A stretch of DNA of 64,000 nt from Calonectria ilicicola (taxonomy: Eukaryota; Ascomycota; Sordariomycetes; Hypocreales; Nectriaceae). A program made the position numbers and the translations under genes. Positions 1-11,703 of the stretch are shown in pieces. The notes beneath the pieces are model-generated. The model was not told the origin of the DNA. It did no database searches and saw nothing but the letters and a program-made list of their open reading frames with translations. The stretch covers positions 2,542,001 through 2,606,000 of the forward strand of contig CP085825.1 in assembly GCA_020809705.1 (NCBI GenBank), written 5' to 3'. Position 1 is the first letter of the stretch, and every line of letters begins with the position of its first letter.

Positions 1-907
1 TAACAAGCGAGTAAAACCGCATCAGCCCACGAGCAGGAAACATCGGCCACCATTCGTCGTCGCCATCCCACAGCGCCAGGACCTGATTGGGAACCTCGAA
101 GCAGGGGCGTTTCCTCGTCTGCTGCGCCGTTGATGGCGTCATGACTCCGATGGCCCGCCATGTCGCAATCGACTCTGATTCTCCCGACGTGTCCCCTTAG
201 TGCTTAAAAGCGCATGAAGATTCCACAGTAGGTTTTGGGCCTCAAACTAGAGAGTCTTCGCGTATTTTACAGGATCAGAATTGCGACCGGAGGTTGTGGG
301 GACTCGTGGAATCACGAAGCCAAGACCCAGGTTGGTTTCGCGCCAAACTCCGAACGCACCAACCTTGCACTAACTTCGAGACGACCCACGGGCTACGATT
401 GACCTATCTCAGTAATAAAAGAATAGGAAACTCCCAAGGTCTAATTTCGAGGGCTGCAATATAAGCATATCATATACAGATGATTGAAATTGGAGAATAA
501 ATTGCCTTGGAGTAAAAGGATATTCGAATTGTACGTGCTTGCTGTCGATGTCATGATCGTTGATTGATCGAAGAGTTATATAGCCATTGTTCGATTGAAT
601 GAATGTCACTGGAGTTTAGAATGAGATCTACATGTTCACATATAATGCATCTAACACAATGATTGTTTTTTATACACCCTCAACCCAAGGACGTCTGCAT
701 TTGGCTAAATATTTTAGTTATAATCATACACGGTCTGCTTCAGTCTCCCACGTAACCTCATCTCATCTATGCAAGAAATGCTATGAAGAAACCACTCAAT
801 AAATTCACTATTCACAAGAAAATAATATGCCGAAGGTAAAGCTCTCCAATCTCCCCAACCCTCCCCTCTCCCCTTTCAAGCCAACGACTCTCCACTTATC
901 TCAGTCC
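1..907. other. Intergenic, AT-rich; no gene seen
   Basis: No open frame here has a recognisable motif. The stretch is visibly AT-rich, especially positions 400-830, and probably contains the 3' flank of the minus-strand secreted-protein gene that ends at 908. No repeat or RNA gene was recognised. Confidence 0.5.
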
Positions 908-2887
908 TTAGTTCCAGCGGCCCCAAGAGAAGGCAGAAGGGGTGGCGGTGACGTAGACAGTCTCAGTGACGGTCTTGGGGACGCCGCAAGTGCTCTTGGT
1001 CTTGCTATTTCCGCTGCTGCCAGCAGTGCTGGTGGGGCGAACCTTGCGAGTCTTGGTTTTGAGGCCAGAGGAGGTGCGGATGGGGGTGTAGGCAGAGGTC
1101 TGGCCAGCACCGGAGTCGGAACCAGACTCCTCCTCGCAGTCATCGCCAGAGTTATCAGGAGCGGAAGAAGGGGTGCTGCTGGGAACTGAGGGGGTGACAA
1201 CGCTGGTGATCAGGCTGGTTGCCTGGGCAGAGGAGGCGGCGTCGGTGGGAGCGGCAAGGACGTCAGAGACATCAGCCGAGGACAGAGTGACGAGAGAAGG
1301 TCGGGGAGTACCGGTGGTGGCAGCGGCAGCAGAGGACACAAGCTCCTGAGCCTGAGCAGCGCTGGTAGCCAGGACAGCCTTGGTGGAGGACTGGACTCCA
1401 GCAGCGGCAGAGGACTTGACAGAGGTGGCGGCGGGGGTAGCGGAAGCAGAACCACTGGCGCTGCTGCCGCTGCCGCTACCGTTGCTCATACAGGCGAAAG
1501 AGATCTTCTGGACGTCGGCAGCAGTGGTGGCACCGTCAAGCTTCCAGTCCATGCTGACGTAGGGCCAGCAGATACGGCCATCAGACATGGTAACCATGTC
1601 ACCAGCGACGTAGGTGTTGTCAGAGGTGATGGCATCGCCAGACTTCTTACCGGCGCTGTCAACAACCTGGAACTTGGTACCGGCGAAGGTGCCTCGGCAG
1701 CCCATGGCATCGAAATCACAGATGGGGTTGGAGATCTCCTCCCAGGCGACGAGGGCGTTGGAGCTATCGAAAGTGGCAACGTGAGCGTTGGAGCAGTCGT
1801 TGGAGCCATCAGTGAGCCAGTTAACCTGGCTGTCACCAGAAGCAGAGCCGACGACGGAAGTGGCCTGGTCACCAACGAGAGTGTTCTTGTCAGAGAAGAG
1901 AGCAATGGCGATGTTACGGTTGTTGGTGCGGTTCTTGGAAGTAGTGTAGCCAGAGCCCATCCAGCTGTTCTCAGTCAAGTCGATGGCACCACGGGAGACC
2001 CAAGAGAAGATGTAAGAGCTAGCGTCCTGGAAGCGGGCGAGGACACTGTAAGAACCACTCATTCCACCCATAGCCTCGTTGGCGGCACCGTTGATGACGT
2101 GCTCGTTGGAAACCTTGACACCGTCGGTGGTCATGCCCTGAGTCTTGGTGTTGAGCCAGATGGCACCCTGATCCTCAGCGCAGAGCGAGGCGTAGGGGGG
2201 AGCGTCAGCCTCCTCAAAGGCAATACCAGTGTTGTGAGAGCAACCCCAAGAGGAAGAAGCACCAGAAATGGTCTTGATAGAACCAGTAGTATCGACGTAG
2301 CGGATAGCATCACCGAAGTGACCAGAGGCGGAGCCGGAGTAGGAGGTGACAACGATGTAAGCGGCGTAGTAACCGGCCTTCTCAGAGAAGACGAGATCAC
2401 CGTTGATATCGGGAGAGGCCATCTTGTCATCGGCGTCAATGCCAGGGCCACCGAGAAGAGTTCTGAAGGTCTTGGAGCCGTTGGTGTATCGGTAGAGAAC
2501 AGCAATGGCAACGCCATCGGCCTCTCCGGAGACAACCTCGTTGGTCAGAAGGGCGAAACCGTCATTGTGGGCAACGAGACCACCGGCCTCCTTACCGGTG
2601 GAAACGGTGACGGCATCACCAACAGCGGCAAAGGTCTTGGGGTTGACACCCTGAACGTGAACACCAGTGCCGCTGGAGTCAAGGTAGGCAATGTAGGCAG
2701 TGGAGCCATCGGGGGACACAGCGAAGGGAGTTCGGCGATGGTGAGGATATCCAGTCCAGTAAGCCTCCTTGATGGGGTTGAAGGAGCTGCTCAGGCTCAG
2801 AGAATCGACATAGTTTTCGAGCGAAGAAGAGGTCAAGCCAGCAGCTGCCAGCGCCAGGCAGGCAGCAAAGGAAAGAAGTCGTGACAT
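908..2887 (-). CDS. Secreted Ser/Ala-rich protein with propeller-like body
   Basis: A single uninterrupted frame of 659 aa starts at ATG 2887. Residues 1-17 (MSRLLSFAACLALAAAG) form a clear cleavable signal peptide. The body to about residue 466 is rich in Gly, Ser, Asp and aromatic residues, with repeated short beta-like segments and scattered Cys pairs. It looks like an extracellular beta-propeller-type fold, but I do not recognise a named family. From about 467 to the end it is Ser/Ala/Thr-rich and low in complexity, with an acidic DDCEEESGSDSG patch near 582 and a C-terminal TVTETVYVTATP segment typical of fungal cell-surface proteins. No hydrophobic GPI-attachment tail is present at the C-terminus (ends SWGRWN), so it is probably secreted or wall-associated. 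Function is unknown. The long plus-strand frames over it are shadows. Confidence 0.8.
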   Translation of the reverse strand: MSRLLSFAACLALAAAGLTSSSLENYVDSLSLSSSFNPIKEAYWTGYPHHRRTPFAVSPDGSTAYIAYLDSSGTGVHVQGVNPKTFAAVGDAVTVSTGKEAGGLVAHNDGFALLTNEVVSGEADGVAIAVLYRYTNGSKTFRTLLGGPGIDADDKMASPDINGDLVFSEKAGYYAAYIVVTSYSGSASGHFGDAIRYVDTTGSIKTISGASSSWGCSHNTGIAFEEADAPPYASLCAEDQGAIWLNTKTQGMTTDGVKVSNEHVINGAANEAMGGMSGSYSVLARFQDASSYIFSWVSRGAIDLTENSWMGSGYTTSKNRTNNRNIAIALFSDKNTLVGDQATSVVGSASGDSQVNWLTDGSNDCSNAHVATFDSSNALVAWEEISNPICDFDAMGCRGTFAGTKFQVVDSAGKKSGDAITSDNTYVAGDMVTMSDGRICWPYVSMDWKLDGATTAADVQKISFACMSNGSGSGSSASGSASATPAATSVKSSAAAGVQSSTKAVLATSAAQAQELVSSAAAATTGTPRPSLVTLSSADVSDVLAAPTDAASSAQATSLITSVVTPSVPSSTPSSAPDNSGDDCEEESGSDSGAGQTSAYTPIRTSSGLKTKTRKVRPTSTAGSSGNSKTKSTCGVPKTVTETVYVTATPSAFSWGRWN

Positions 2888-4807
2888 TGTTGTGATTTAG
2901 TTGTAGTGATAGTTTCGAGGCAGTTAAGGAGAGAACGGATTCAATCGAATCGGAAAAGATCGTCGAGAACAAAAAAAGAATGTAAATGACCCCAGGTCAA
3001 AAAATGCAAAACACTGAAAAAAGATTGAAGCTATCACCTCTTGTCGTTCATCTTCTCTGGGCGGTCTTGTGTCTTTTTAAACATCAGCTCCGTCTCGTTT
3101 GGCGCCGGGACCCATCAGGCCGGGGCGGCATCTACGGCTTTCGGCCAAGCCTTTCGGAGGCGGCCTGCGAGCGGTGGAAAAATTCAAGACGGACCCATAA
3201 ACACTGACTTTTGGGGACTGGGACTGAATTCTGGTCTTTTTCATTTTACATCAAACCGGTAACAGGTGAGGGGGAGGAGTCACCCAGGTTAAGCTGTTTC
3301 AACCCCCTGCTAAACTGTGGCAGGCCGGGATGTGCCATCAGCCCAGACGGTTCCGAACAAGGCGGCCCCGGGTGGAAGACAACGGCCGCTTGTCTCGTCT
3401 CGGCTAGAGCGAGACGAGGGTTCTCGAAGCGATATCATGGGGGATAGTTTCGAAGTGGCACTTCTGGCCGCAATTGACATAGTCCCAGGAGCATTACGAG
3501 AAACAGAAGACCGCATCAGAAGGTAAACGATTCATCGCTGCGGGGTATCATCCCTAATTTCGCTGGGGCCAAGAGAGGCCTAGATGCCTTCAGGGTCTCT
3601 CGATTTCTCGTGATCGGATCCAGCAAGCCGTGGCGAGATGGTCGCCCCACGATCCATGCGGTTGAGGAAACCGACATTTCGGTTGACAGTGAACAGCCCC
3701 TTCTAGAACTCTTTCAGCTTTGACCATTTGCTTCCATCACCAACAAGTTTATTAAGAGGAAAGAAAGTGAGACCGGGATTGGCCTTCAACAAACAGCATG
3801 GGAATTTGGACCTGGGACCTAGGACCCAGCAAGGAGGTTACATCGGGAATGCCGCTGTTTTGCAAGTTTCCGTGAAGCCTCGCTTTCGCTCCTCGCACCT
3901 CGCTCCAGTGAACAATTCTCACAAAAGTACAACAAAGGACGCCAGGGCTATGTTTCGGTGATTGTCCCCCCTATGATAGCCGCCAGGAATCATCAGTCTA
4001 TCCATCTATCGGACAATTGTTGCTACCCGGATGCTACAAAGCCACACCCGACGCTAATACGGTGTTGACGGCATGACAAGGCTCCAGATGACCCGCGGGA
4101 TTGGAACGGAGGAAAAGATTACGACGATTGTCCGAGCTAAAGTGATCGGGGACACGCATTGGTTTGATCTGCCGACCATCGGGTTCGATGGGGATCATCA
4201 AAATGCAACGGGCCCAGAAGGAATCCTCGAGGGTGGGAGAAATAACGGACGTAGTATTGAGTTGACACAAGAAACGGGATGAAACACGGCGCGTCTGGTA
4301 GAAAAACCACAATGGTAAGCGTAAAGAGTAAAGATTACAATTGGACCTCTAATGACTAAGGATCCCACCTATGGATTAAACTTTAGGCTGGAACCTGGCA
4401 CCGATCATTCGGCCACCACCTCCGTTAGGGACATTCAGGGCCATCGTCCCGCTACACCACCTCAGGATTAGCCCCAAAAGACTCCCCCCAGCCCCTAACT
4501 AGCCACATTCATTCCGCCCCCAAAAGATTTAAGCGAAGCCAAACTCGAGTGGAAAGATGGTCGCAGGATGCCGGGGTGGCCGCGTTGTGACTCGACTATG
4601 CCCATTCCAGCCCAGCAACAACATAGAGGGCTCGTATTTGGAGAGGACTAAGACCGAAAAATACCATCGTAATTGCTTACGCGAAGCTTCCAAATGGCCG
4701 TTTCCATGACCGCTTTTTATCACTGTTCAACATTCATTATGCCTTTCATCTCGCATCCCTCCATCTTTCCTCCGCCAACTCTGTACGCGTGAACTTTGTC
4801 TTTGGCC
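2888..4807. other. Intergenic between divergent genes; one small hairpin
   Basis: About 1.9 kb between the divergently transcribed secreted-protein gene and the four-TM gene, so it must carry both promoters. Frames inside it are short and lack motifs. The one structure I saw is a 9-bp perfect inverted repeat, CTCGTCTCG at 3394-3402 and CGAGACGAG at 3410-3418, with a 7-nt loop. No transposon remnant was recognised. Confidence 0.5.
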
Positions 4808-5848
4808 ATGCCCGTCTTTTCCAGCAATTCCTGGAGGTCAACCCTCAACAATAGTCTCATCGGCATCGCCATTGCCGGCGGTGCCCTCTCGACGTTATTA
4901 GGTCTGCTGGTGTTTGTCTCAGGTACATCCATCTCCCATGGCGGCAGCAATGACCATTTGCAACTGAGGGACCTGGCCCTTGTCTCGGTATGGGGTCTTG
5001 TCCTACCTTCTTTTTTTAATTCTTCCGGCTTATGATAGATATTAATTTCCGACAATATGTAGTTTGATGGAGTCATCCCCAACAACGAGACATCTCAGTT
5101 CATGGTCCACCTTCATTGGTTCGTAAACTCCCTTGCCTGGGAGTATCCTGATGCTCCTGACGGCCTCCCCGGGGCTGGTTTCGCCTCCAAGGGTATACAT
5201 TTTTCCACAGATGTTGTCGGAGACCTTCGGAAAGTTGCCATCGACCTCAAGCTCCCCGAGGAGAGCTACTACTGTCCTACGCCCGGTCCATCTGCAACAC
5301 ATTGCACAAATGTCTTTTTCGAGGCATGGCGATCGTTTTTTGTTGTCGATGGGGTGCCCACTTTTAGTTGGGTTATCTCGATTATGTTAATCGCTGCCAT
5401 TGTCGTTTGCCTTTTGGGTATTGCACAAGAATGGATGATTCGAAAGCGACCCTCGTGGATGCGATGCCGCTGTATTATCGGAAAAAGGTACTGTCCATAT
5501 CCACGAGGAACAAAGGAAGATATGGAAAAGCTTGATGAGCATGTTTGGGACAAGGTTCGCATGTCGTATTGGGGGCTGACAGCGGGCTACTTTGCGCTTC
5601 CTGCCCTCCAATCTACATTCGTCTCGGTTGTTCTCCTCAAATATATTGATGCCATTGAGGAACGGTTACCCCATGGTATCAGTATGAACGCGAGGAGGGA
5701 ACCAAAAGCAATAGTTCTTCTTTGGGTCGCATTTGTAGCCAGTGCAGTGAGCGCTCTGTGTATGGTGGTAAAATGGCGACTGAGCGGGCGGCCGAAGGGG
5801 TGGGTGGAAGAACAGAACTTGGATCGACAAGAGAGATATAGTGACTAA
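4808..5848 (+). CDS. Four-transmembrane membrane protein, unknown function
   Basis: Exons 4808-4987 and 5063-5848 are joined across a 75-nt GT-AG intron in phase 0, giving 321 aa. ATG 4808 (MPVFSSNSWRS) is chosen because the upstream in-frame codon is only TTG. Hydrophobic segments lie near residues 16-39, 160-182, 230-253 and 276-296. A long loop between TM1 and TM2 carries an N-glycosylation sequon (N68-E-T) and two Cys near 131 and 141. One long first loop plus four TMs resembles the claudin/SUR7/PalI layout of fungal plasma-membrane proteins, but I see no diagnostic motif, so membership is only a guess. The C-terminal tail is charged and cytosolic. It lies upstream of the AT-richer NLR block and faces it tail to tail. 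Confidence 0.75.
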
Positions 5849-6592
5849 AATTATTTCCTGCTCTATCCAAGCAAACAATCAGGGAGCCAGCTCAAGATAT
5901 CGTTATACTACGAAATCATTGCTGAAACATGGCCGTAAAGTAATGTAATATCAAGGCTTTAAGCCTGATCAAATACTCCCCCTTCAACTACCGTGCCTCT
6001 TATCACTTAGGTAGGTATCTCATATTAATTACAGCAAATCTTTCAATCATATTATGAATATCATATGAGTGCAAGTGGTGATAAATCGTATTAGAGTTGC
6101 TATCGCTGAAATTTCTCTCTAGGAGTACAGTGTTCAAAATATTGTCTAAAATGATTAGTATTAGTTGATAATTTCACATGTTTCTAAGGACAAATGAAAT
6201 AGATAAACTGATCACGCTATAGGTTAACAAGATACAGTGCTATAGGACCAAGAACGTGGCGACTTCATTAGATTTTCCTCCATGCACTATTCGAGCTCCT
6301 GGTAAACGATTCCATTAATGTCACAATTGAGTAAAGAAGTATTGTTATTTGTCATCAAGCACGTTAATACAAAAATAAGAGCAAAATTTTATATGAGAGA
6401 TCTATATAAGCCCCCAGAAAGGACGTGGCTGGGTCCAAGACCCGGCATTGTTGCATAAGGATGAGTGCCATAGGGTAACTACAGTGGCTGCGGCGTGCGA
6501 CACGTCCATTGTAATGGGCTGCAAAGACCAGAACTTCAATCCGTAGCAGACATATTGATGTTAAATAATTTACCACAACTAAATTGATCTCT
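5849..6592. other. AT-rich intergenic tail-to-tail spacer
   Basis: About 740 bp between the 3' ends of the four-TM gene and the NLR. It is strongly AT-rich. I see no TPR-like coding remnant that would extend the NLR, and no frame with a motif. It probably holds both 3' UTRs. Confidence 0.5.
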
Positions 6593-9584
6593 CTAATCAT
6601 ATACTACTTCGAGGGCCATGGCTTTCGAGGCAGGCTTTATCGACTGAAGTAGTGTGGCTGATTTTTGGATTTGTCCATTTGCTCGATAAGCGGTTGCCAG
6701 TTGGATTTGCACGCTTAACCTGCGAGGATGTGCTTCCGGCAATATCTTGACCTCCATAGACACCACATATTCAAGAAGTTCAATTGCCTTCTTCAATTGC
6801 CCATTTGCCTGGTATGCGACTGCAAGATCTGCCTGTGCGATCAGTCGGTTAGCATCTTCCTTTACTAATCTCGTCGCATCTGCAGCCACTACATGTTCCA
6901 ATAACTCAATTGCTTCATTGAGTTGTCCGGTTTCCTGATATGCACTCGCAAGCCCGATCTTTGATACCGATGGATCAGGGTGATCATCCGCGGTTATCTC
7001 GTCTTCAACAGATATGACGTATTTAAATAATTTGATTGCTTCATCAACCTTCCCGATGTCTTGATATGCGGACGCAAGATTAATTTGAGAGAGTAACCGA
7101 TCGGGATGATCCTCTGCCAGAGTTTCTTTCTCAATAGCCACCACTTTTTCAAATTCCTCCATCGAGTCCTGCATTCGTCCATCTAATTGTAAATAGTATC
7201 CTAGCCAATGCCCTAAGTCGCACCGAGCTTTGGTTGTGATATTTCCACACTTATCGAGTAGGCTGATAATATGTGGACTAAACTGTCGACATATATTTCT
7301 GGTTTCCCAACAAACATCTGGTGCGATGCTTTTTAGGTGATTCGCTGCATCTAACTGGGCCTTCATTGAAGTTCCTTGCTCCTCAATCCATAGCCGAGTC
7401 GCCATATGCACGAGACGATGCATCTCAAACATGTGGGAGTTTTGACACCGCCTCAAAAAACTATATTCCATTAGAACACCGACCGCTCGTCTGAGTTTCT
7501 GTTCTGATTCCATTTTGGGAAGTATTGACTGAGGTATCGCTTTTGGCTCAATGCATCCGATAAACGATAGTAATAGGGTAGCCGCCTCGCATGTCTTTCG
7601 AATTTGGTTGAACGAGATAAGCCAGGTAGTAGCCACGGGGTTTTGAGAATTATTGTAGCGGGTATTGTCTTCGAATTCACTGCTCATTAACTCGATCATA
7701 TCTTGATCTGTTTTTCTGAATAGCTGAAGATATTCCGTGATGTTTACCTGGTTTTCGTTCATGTATGCTATCGCTTGTGTGATGACCAAAGGTAAGAATG
7801 TGAGCTGCACCAGAAAATCATTGATGCTTTGTTGATCTTTAAGATCATCTTTCTGGAATAGTGACTTTTCCAAGTAATCTCTTCCTTCCTCAAAGCTCAT
7901 TGCTCCGAGTTCGATGAAGTGGTTTCCAGAACTGGATACTGCGACTCCTCGAGCTCGCGTTGTATATAATATGCGCCCTTCACTATTGATAGGTAAATAT
8001 TCCTTTATGCGGTTCTGCTCTGAGGATCCGAAAATGATATTTTTATCGTCGGCGTTGTCAATTATAAGTAACCACTTCCCTGATTCCCTAGAGTTAAGAT
8101 ACCGACGAACTAATTCCTTGATATCTGCCTCATCGTCTTCTTTTGTCGAGTATTCCTCTAAAATACCCGTGTATCCTTGCTCAAAACTAACTTTGCTCAA
8201 TGCTGACACCCAGAAAACAGAGTATTCAGGCAAGAATTCCTTTACCCAATAGGCCAGTTGCAAAGCGACTTGGGTCTTACCTACCCCACCTAAACCTACT
8301 AGAGCAACATTTGTATGATTATAGATGAAGAGCATTTCTTTGAGTTTCTCCAAAGTTTCGATACGGCCAGTGAAACGCAGATTATTAAGGCTTGGAACAT
8401 AGAAGTGTCTTTGTTCTGTAGTAGGTCAGTTATGATCTTACAAGCAATTTTTTCGTACTGACTATCCACTTTTGTTTTGTCTGCGTTGATTGTTAGTTGT
8501 ATTTGAGCGGGAAGTTGAGCCTTGGCAAAGCTCGTTGGTGATTTATAGAGTGCACTACTGTGCACAAAGTTCATCAATACACTGGAGATAGCGCGGTATT
8601 GGAGATCGTCTCTACTCGTGCATTTAACCATCTGCCTATGATCTGCATCAATTCTTTCCACTGTTTCAAGTGTCGAAGGAAGGCCGAGTTTTGACGAAAA
8701 ATCACACACAATCTATTGCGGTATTGTATGTAAGTTCCAATGAAATGAATTATGCCACCATAATCGTTAGGAAGACTGACCTTTCCATTGAATCCCTTTA
8801 TGCCAGATAATTTATCGCCTTCATAAAACGAATAAATCTTGAAACGATACTGGTCCACAATACGAACGAATTCTTCATGGATGATATCCAAAACCTCATT
8901 GTCCACTTCCAGCGCCTGGATGATCTTTTTGTGTGATTCTACTTTGGCGACTCTGGCAAGGTTAGAAGCTATTTTACCCCAGCTTGCATACGCGCTTCCA
9001 CGATGGGGCGTGCCGAGAAACATGACAAGTTTTGTTCGAAATTGACACTCTGGAGACTTGCGAATTGCCTACGATATGTTAGCAGTCGATAAAAATAGCG
9101 CTACGAGGATATACGGACATCTTTTACGATGATGCCACCAAGACTGTGTGCTACAAATATCACCGGATCCTGTGATTGTTAGTTCTTAGAAGAATTGGAT
9201 TAATAACACATGCTATCGAACCTTGTTGTCAATATCTCGGTTAAAGCGAACCGAAAAATCGGTTCCGTGTTGTGTTATGCTGTTTTGATTGCCTGACTTC
9301 AAGAATCCTTCTACCACGCTGGCGTCGTATCCATACATCCACAGTCTTGCTTCCGGGATATCGACAGCAAGAAATTCCTCAGGCCAGAATGGTGTGCTAG
9401 AAGGAGCATCTGCATTCCCCGAACCGCTAGCCACATGATTTTGTTTATTCCGCCGAAAAAAAGAAAAGAGACCCTTGGGGGCTGCGGGAGCCGACTCAGT
9501 TTGACTATCTTTGACCTTATCGCCTCCCCAAGTGTATTTTGGATGGCCTTTTAAGCCATGAATGAAAATGATACTACAACTCAT
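6593..9584 (-). CDS. Fungal NLR: SesB-like hydrolase, NB-ARC, TPR
   Basis: Five exons join in frame (9222-9584, 9119-9169, 8781-9068, 8463-8712, 6593-8415) to give 924 aa. Residues 1 to about 300 are an alpha/beta-hydrolase effector of the SesB type: an IIFIHGLKGHP oxyanion strand at the start, nucleophile elbow HSLGG with Ser130, MFLGTPHRG, and catalytic His in DADHRQM at 259. Next come FTGR and an NB-ARC ATPase with Walker A GLGGVGKT (Lys364), Walker B LLIID (Asp437) and sensor GRILYTTRARG near 464. About four 42-residue TPRs of the DHPxRLxxxxxLAxAYxxxG type run from about 725 to 915. Proteins with this STAND architecture act in fungal non-self recognition and regulated cell death: ligand sensing by the repeats drives NB-ARC oligomerisation and effector activation. 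All four introns are short (52, 50, 68, 47 nt), with donors GTTCGA, GTCCGT, GTCAGT and GTCAGT. ATG 9584 sits right at the hydrolase core, so a short 5' extension is possible. Confidence 0.88.
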
Positions 9585-10571
9585 CAATTCTGCCTCCAGT
9601 ATATGCGGGGTAAGGTCAGGTTAGGAGTTACAAACTTCACTATCTTCTGTTCATTCTTAGCCTTCTCGGGACATAAACGAGTGAATCCATTTCTATGGAT
9701 CGTTGCCATGTTTTCTAGCGTACGAGACATGCGATAGGCCTTTGGATGATGTAGATGGGTTGTGGCAGGCCGGTTACGTTCTACAGGCGGTGAGGGGGAT
9801 ATTTTGGGGCCAATAATAGCCAAGTTCTTCATTCGCCTTGTTTCTCGGAGGTACATGCATTTTTATATTTCAATGTGGAAGCCCTGCATGAAGACACTGA
9901 TGTGACTAATTGGGATTAGGATTGGGTCGGCACCCCCCAGTGCTTCCATGGACTTGGGCCTAGAAGCCGACCGAGGATACCTGTCTATCTCTTGAGAGTT
10001 GTAAACAATAATCACCAAGGTATAATTAAGAGGGACACGATTGCGAGTTATGGAATAAGCAATGAGCCAACAGCGAGGAGATGTACCTCTTATTTTCCGA
10101 CGCTGTCTCCACCTTGCCAATCCTCGAATTGAGAGAGGAATTCTGTTGGCTAGGCTAATCCCAGGCCTAGGGTAATAAGATGGAGATAAGAGCACATCTT
10201 CTCGTCGCCCTGGCTGATAGGTAGAGAGAGACTAGTCAGTGGGAAAGCAACTCCGAGCCTGTACCAAATCATACTCACCAAATTTGTCAGGTTCCCCACT
10301 AGTTTCTGTCTTCGAAAAGCCATTGGTATACGCCTCTGGAGTTCTCAAATAGACCCGCACCATGATCCACAATGCGAACTGCGGCGTGTGCCGGTGGTTT
10401 GCACCTTATCTACCCAAATATCGTGGGGAACCGGCACAATTGCTTGGGCTCGGGCCCGGAGCCGGCGCCGGTCCGGTCTCTCATTGGTAGCCGCCGACTC
10501 TTTAAAAACAATGGCGATTCCACTCCCTCCATTTTGCACCGTAGGTTGCATCATACACACAGTAGCTCGCC
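9585..10571. other. Divergent promoter region, NLR / class II aldolase
   Basis: About 1 kb separates two divergent starts. It contains only short frames without motifs. The NLR promoter and any extra 5' exon of the NLR would lie here; I could not identify one. The proximal 150 bp before the aldolase is GC-rich. Confidence 0.45.
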
Positions 10572-11703
10572 ATGTTTTCATTAACACCTCTTAGAGCGAC
10601 GTCGCTGCGACGATTCGTAGCTTGTCAGAGTGCCCGCTCATTCAGCAACGCCTCACCCTCTCACCACTTAGCTGCCTCCTCCATCCAAGCCTCAAGGCGC
10701 TTGTTGAATCGAGACTCTAAACCTATCCAGCACTCTGCTTCATTCGCTACGAGCAGCGAGGCAGCCGTGGCCCCCAGTACCAAAGAGGAGAACGAGATCT
10801 TCGCAGCTGTCGCAACGGGCGGCATTCCCTACCTCGGTATCCCCAAGATTGAAGACCCATACAAGAAACGACAATGGCAACTTGAGCACATGGCAGCTGC
10901 ATTCCGTGTATTTGCACGCAAAGGTTTTACTGAGGGCGCTGCTGGGCACATCAGTGTTCGAGATACTGTTGACCCAAACACATTTTGGATCAACCCGTAA
11001 GCTAACCTTGAACTTCGCGGTCAAATCTTGAAATCTTGCTAACTCTGGCATAGTCTCGGTGTGCACTTTGGAATGTTAAAAGCCAGCGACATGGTTCACA
11101 TCGATGAAGACGGCCAGGTTATTGGCGGTAACCGTGTTGCCGTGAATGCTGCTGGTTTCTCCATTCATTCGGCCATTCACAAGGCCCGTCCAGATGTCCA
11201 TGCTGCCTGCCACGCTCACTCCAAGTACGGAAAGGCATGGTCGACATTTGGCCGTCCCTTAGATATTATCAACCAAGATGCTTGCATGTTTTGGAACAAT
11301 CAGAGCATATACTCAAGCTTCGGCGGCGTCGCTCTGGAAGCAGACGAAGGTGTCCGAATTGCTGAGGCGCTTGGCCCAGTGAACCGCGCTGTTATCCTAC
11401 AAAACCACGGGCTGCTCACAGCGGGCGGCACCGTAGACGAGGCAGCATATCTCTACACGTTGATGGAACGATCATGCGAAGTGCAGCTACTGGTTGAGAG
11501 TACAGGGCTGCCCAAGGTCGCTATTGGCGAGGAGGAAGCTAAATATACATACGAGTTTAACGCTGAGCCGGTATGTAACCATTTTATAACATCTAACACT
11601 CCCAATATTAACTCTGTGCCAGGAAACGCTGTACACCGAGTTCCAACCGGATGTTGAGTACGAGATTTGGAAATCTAATGGAGAGCTTACAAGGGGAATT
11701 TAG
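10572..11703 (+). CDS. Class II aldolase/adducin protein with mitochondrial-type leader
   Basis: Exons 10572-10996, 11054-11570 and 11623-11703 join in frame to give 340 aa. The core is the class II aldolase/adducin fold: GHISVRD, then the metal-binding HAHS motif (His195, His197) and a third His in LQNHGLLTAGG (His260). This supports Zn-dependent retro-aldol or related chemistry on a small hydroxy-acid or sugar phosphate; the substrate cannot be read from sequence. Most fungal members are shorter. Here the first 75 or so residues (MFSLTPLRATSLRRF...) are Arg/Ser-rich, with no acidic residue until beyond residue 40, which looks like a mitochondrial presequence. The last exon is tiny (26 codons). 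It converges on the ArgRS-like gene 0.4 kb downstream. Confidence 0.85.

Noticed and set aside
1781..2884. 367-codon plus-strand frame over the secreted-protein gene
   Set aside because: It is Val/Gly/Ser-rich without motifs and mirrors the codon pattern of the minus-strand gene, which has a signal peptide. It is a shadow frame.
8299..8709. NLR region taken as a separate small gene or frameshifted pseudogene
   Set aside because: A 47-nt intron (8416-8462) with a CTGAC branch restores frame and yields RFTGR ahead of the P-loop, so the gene is continuous.
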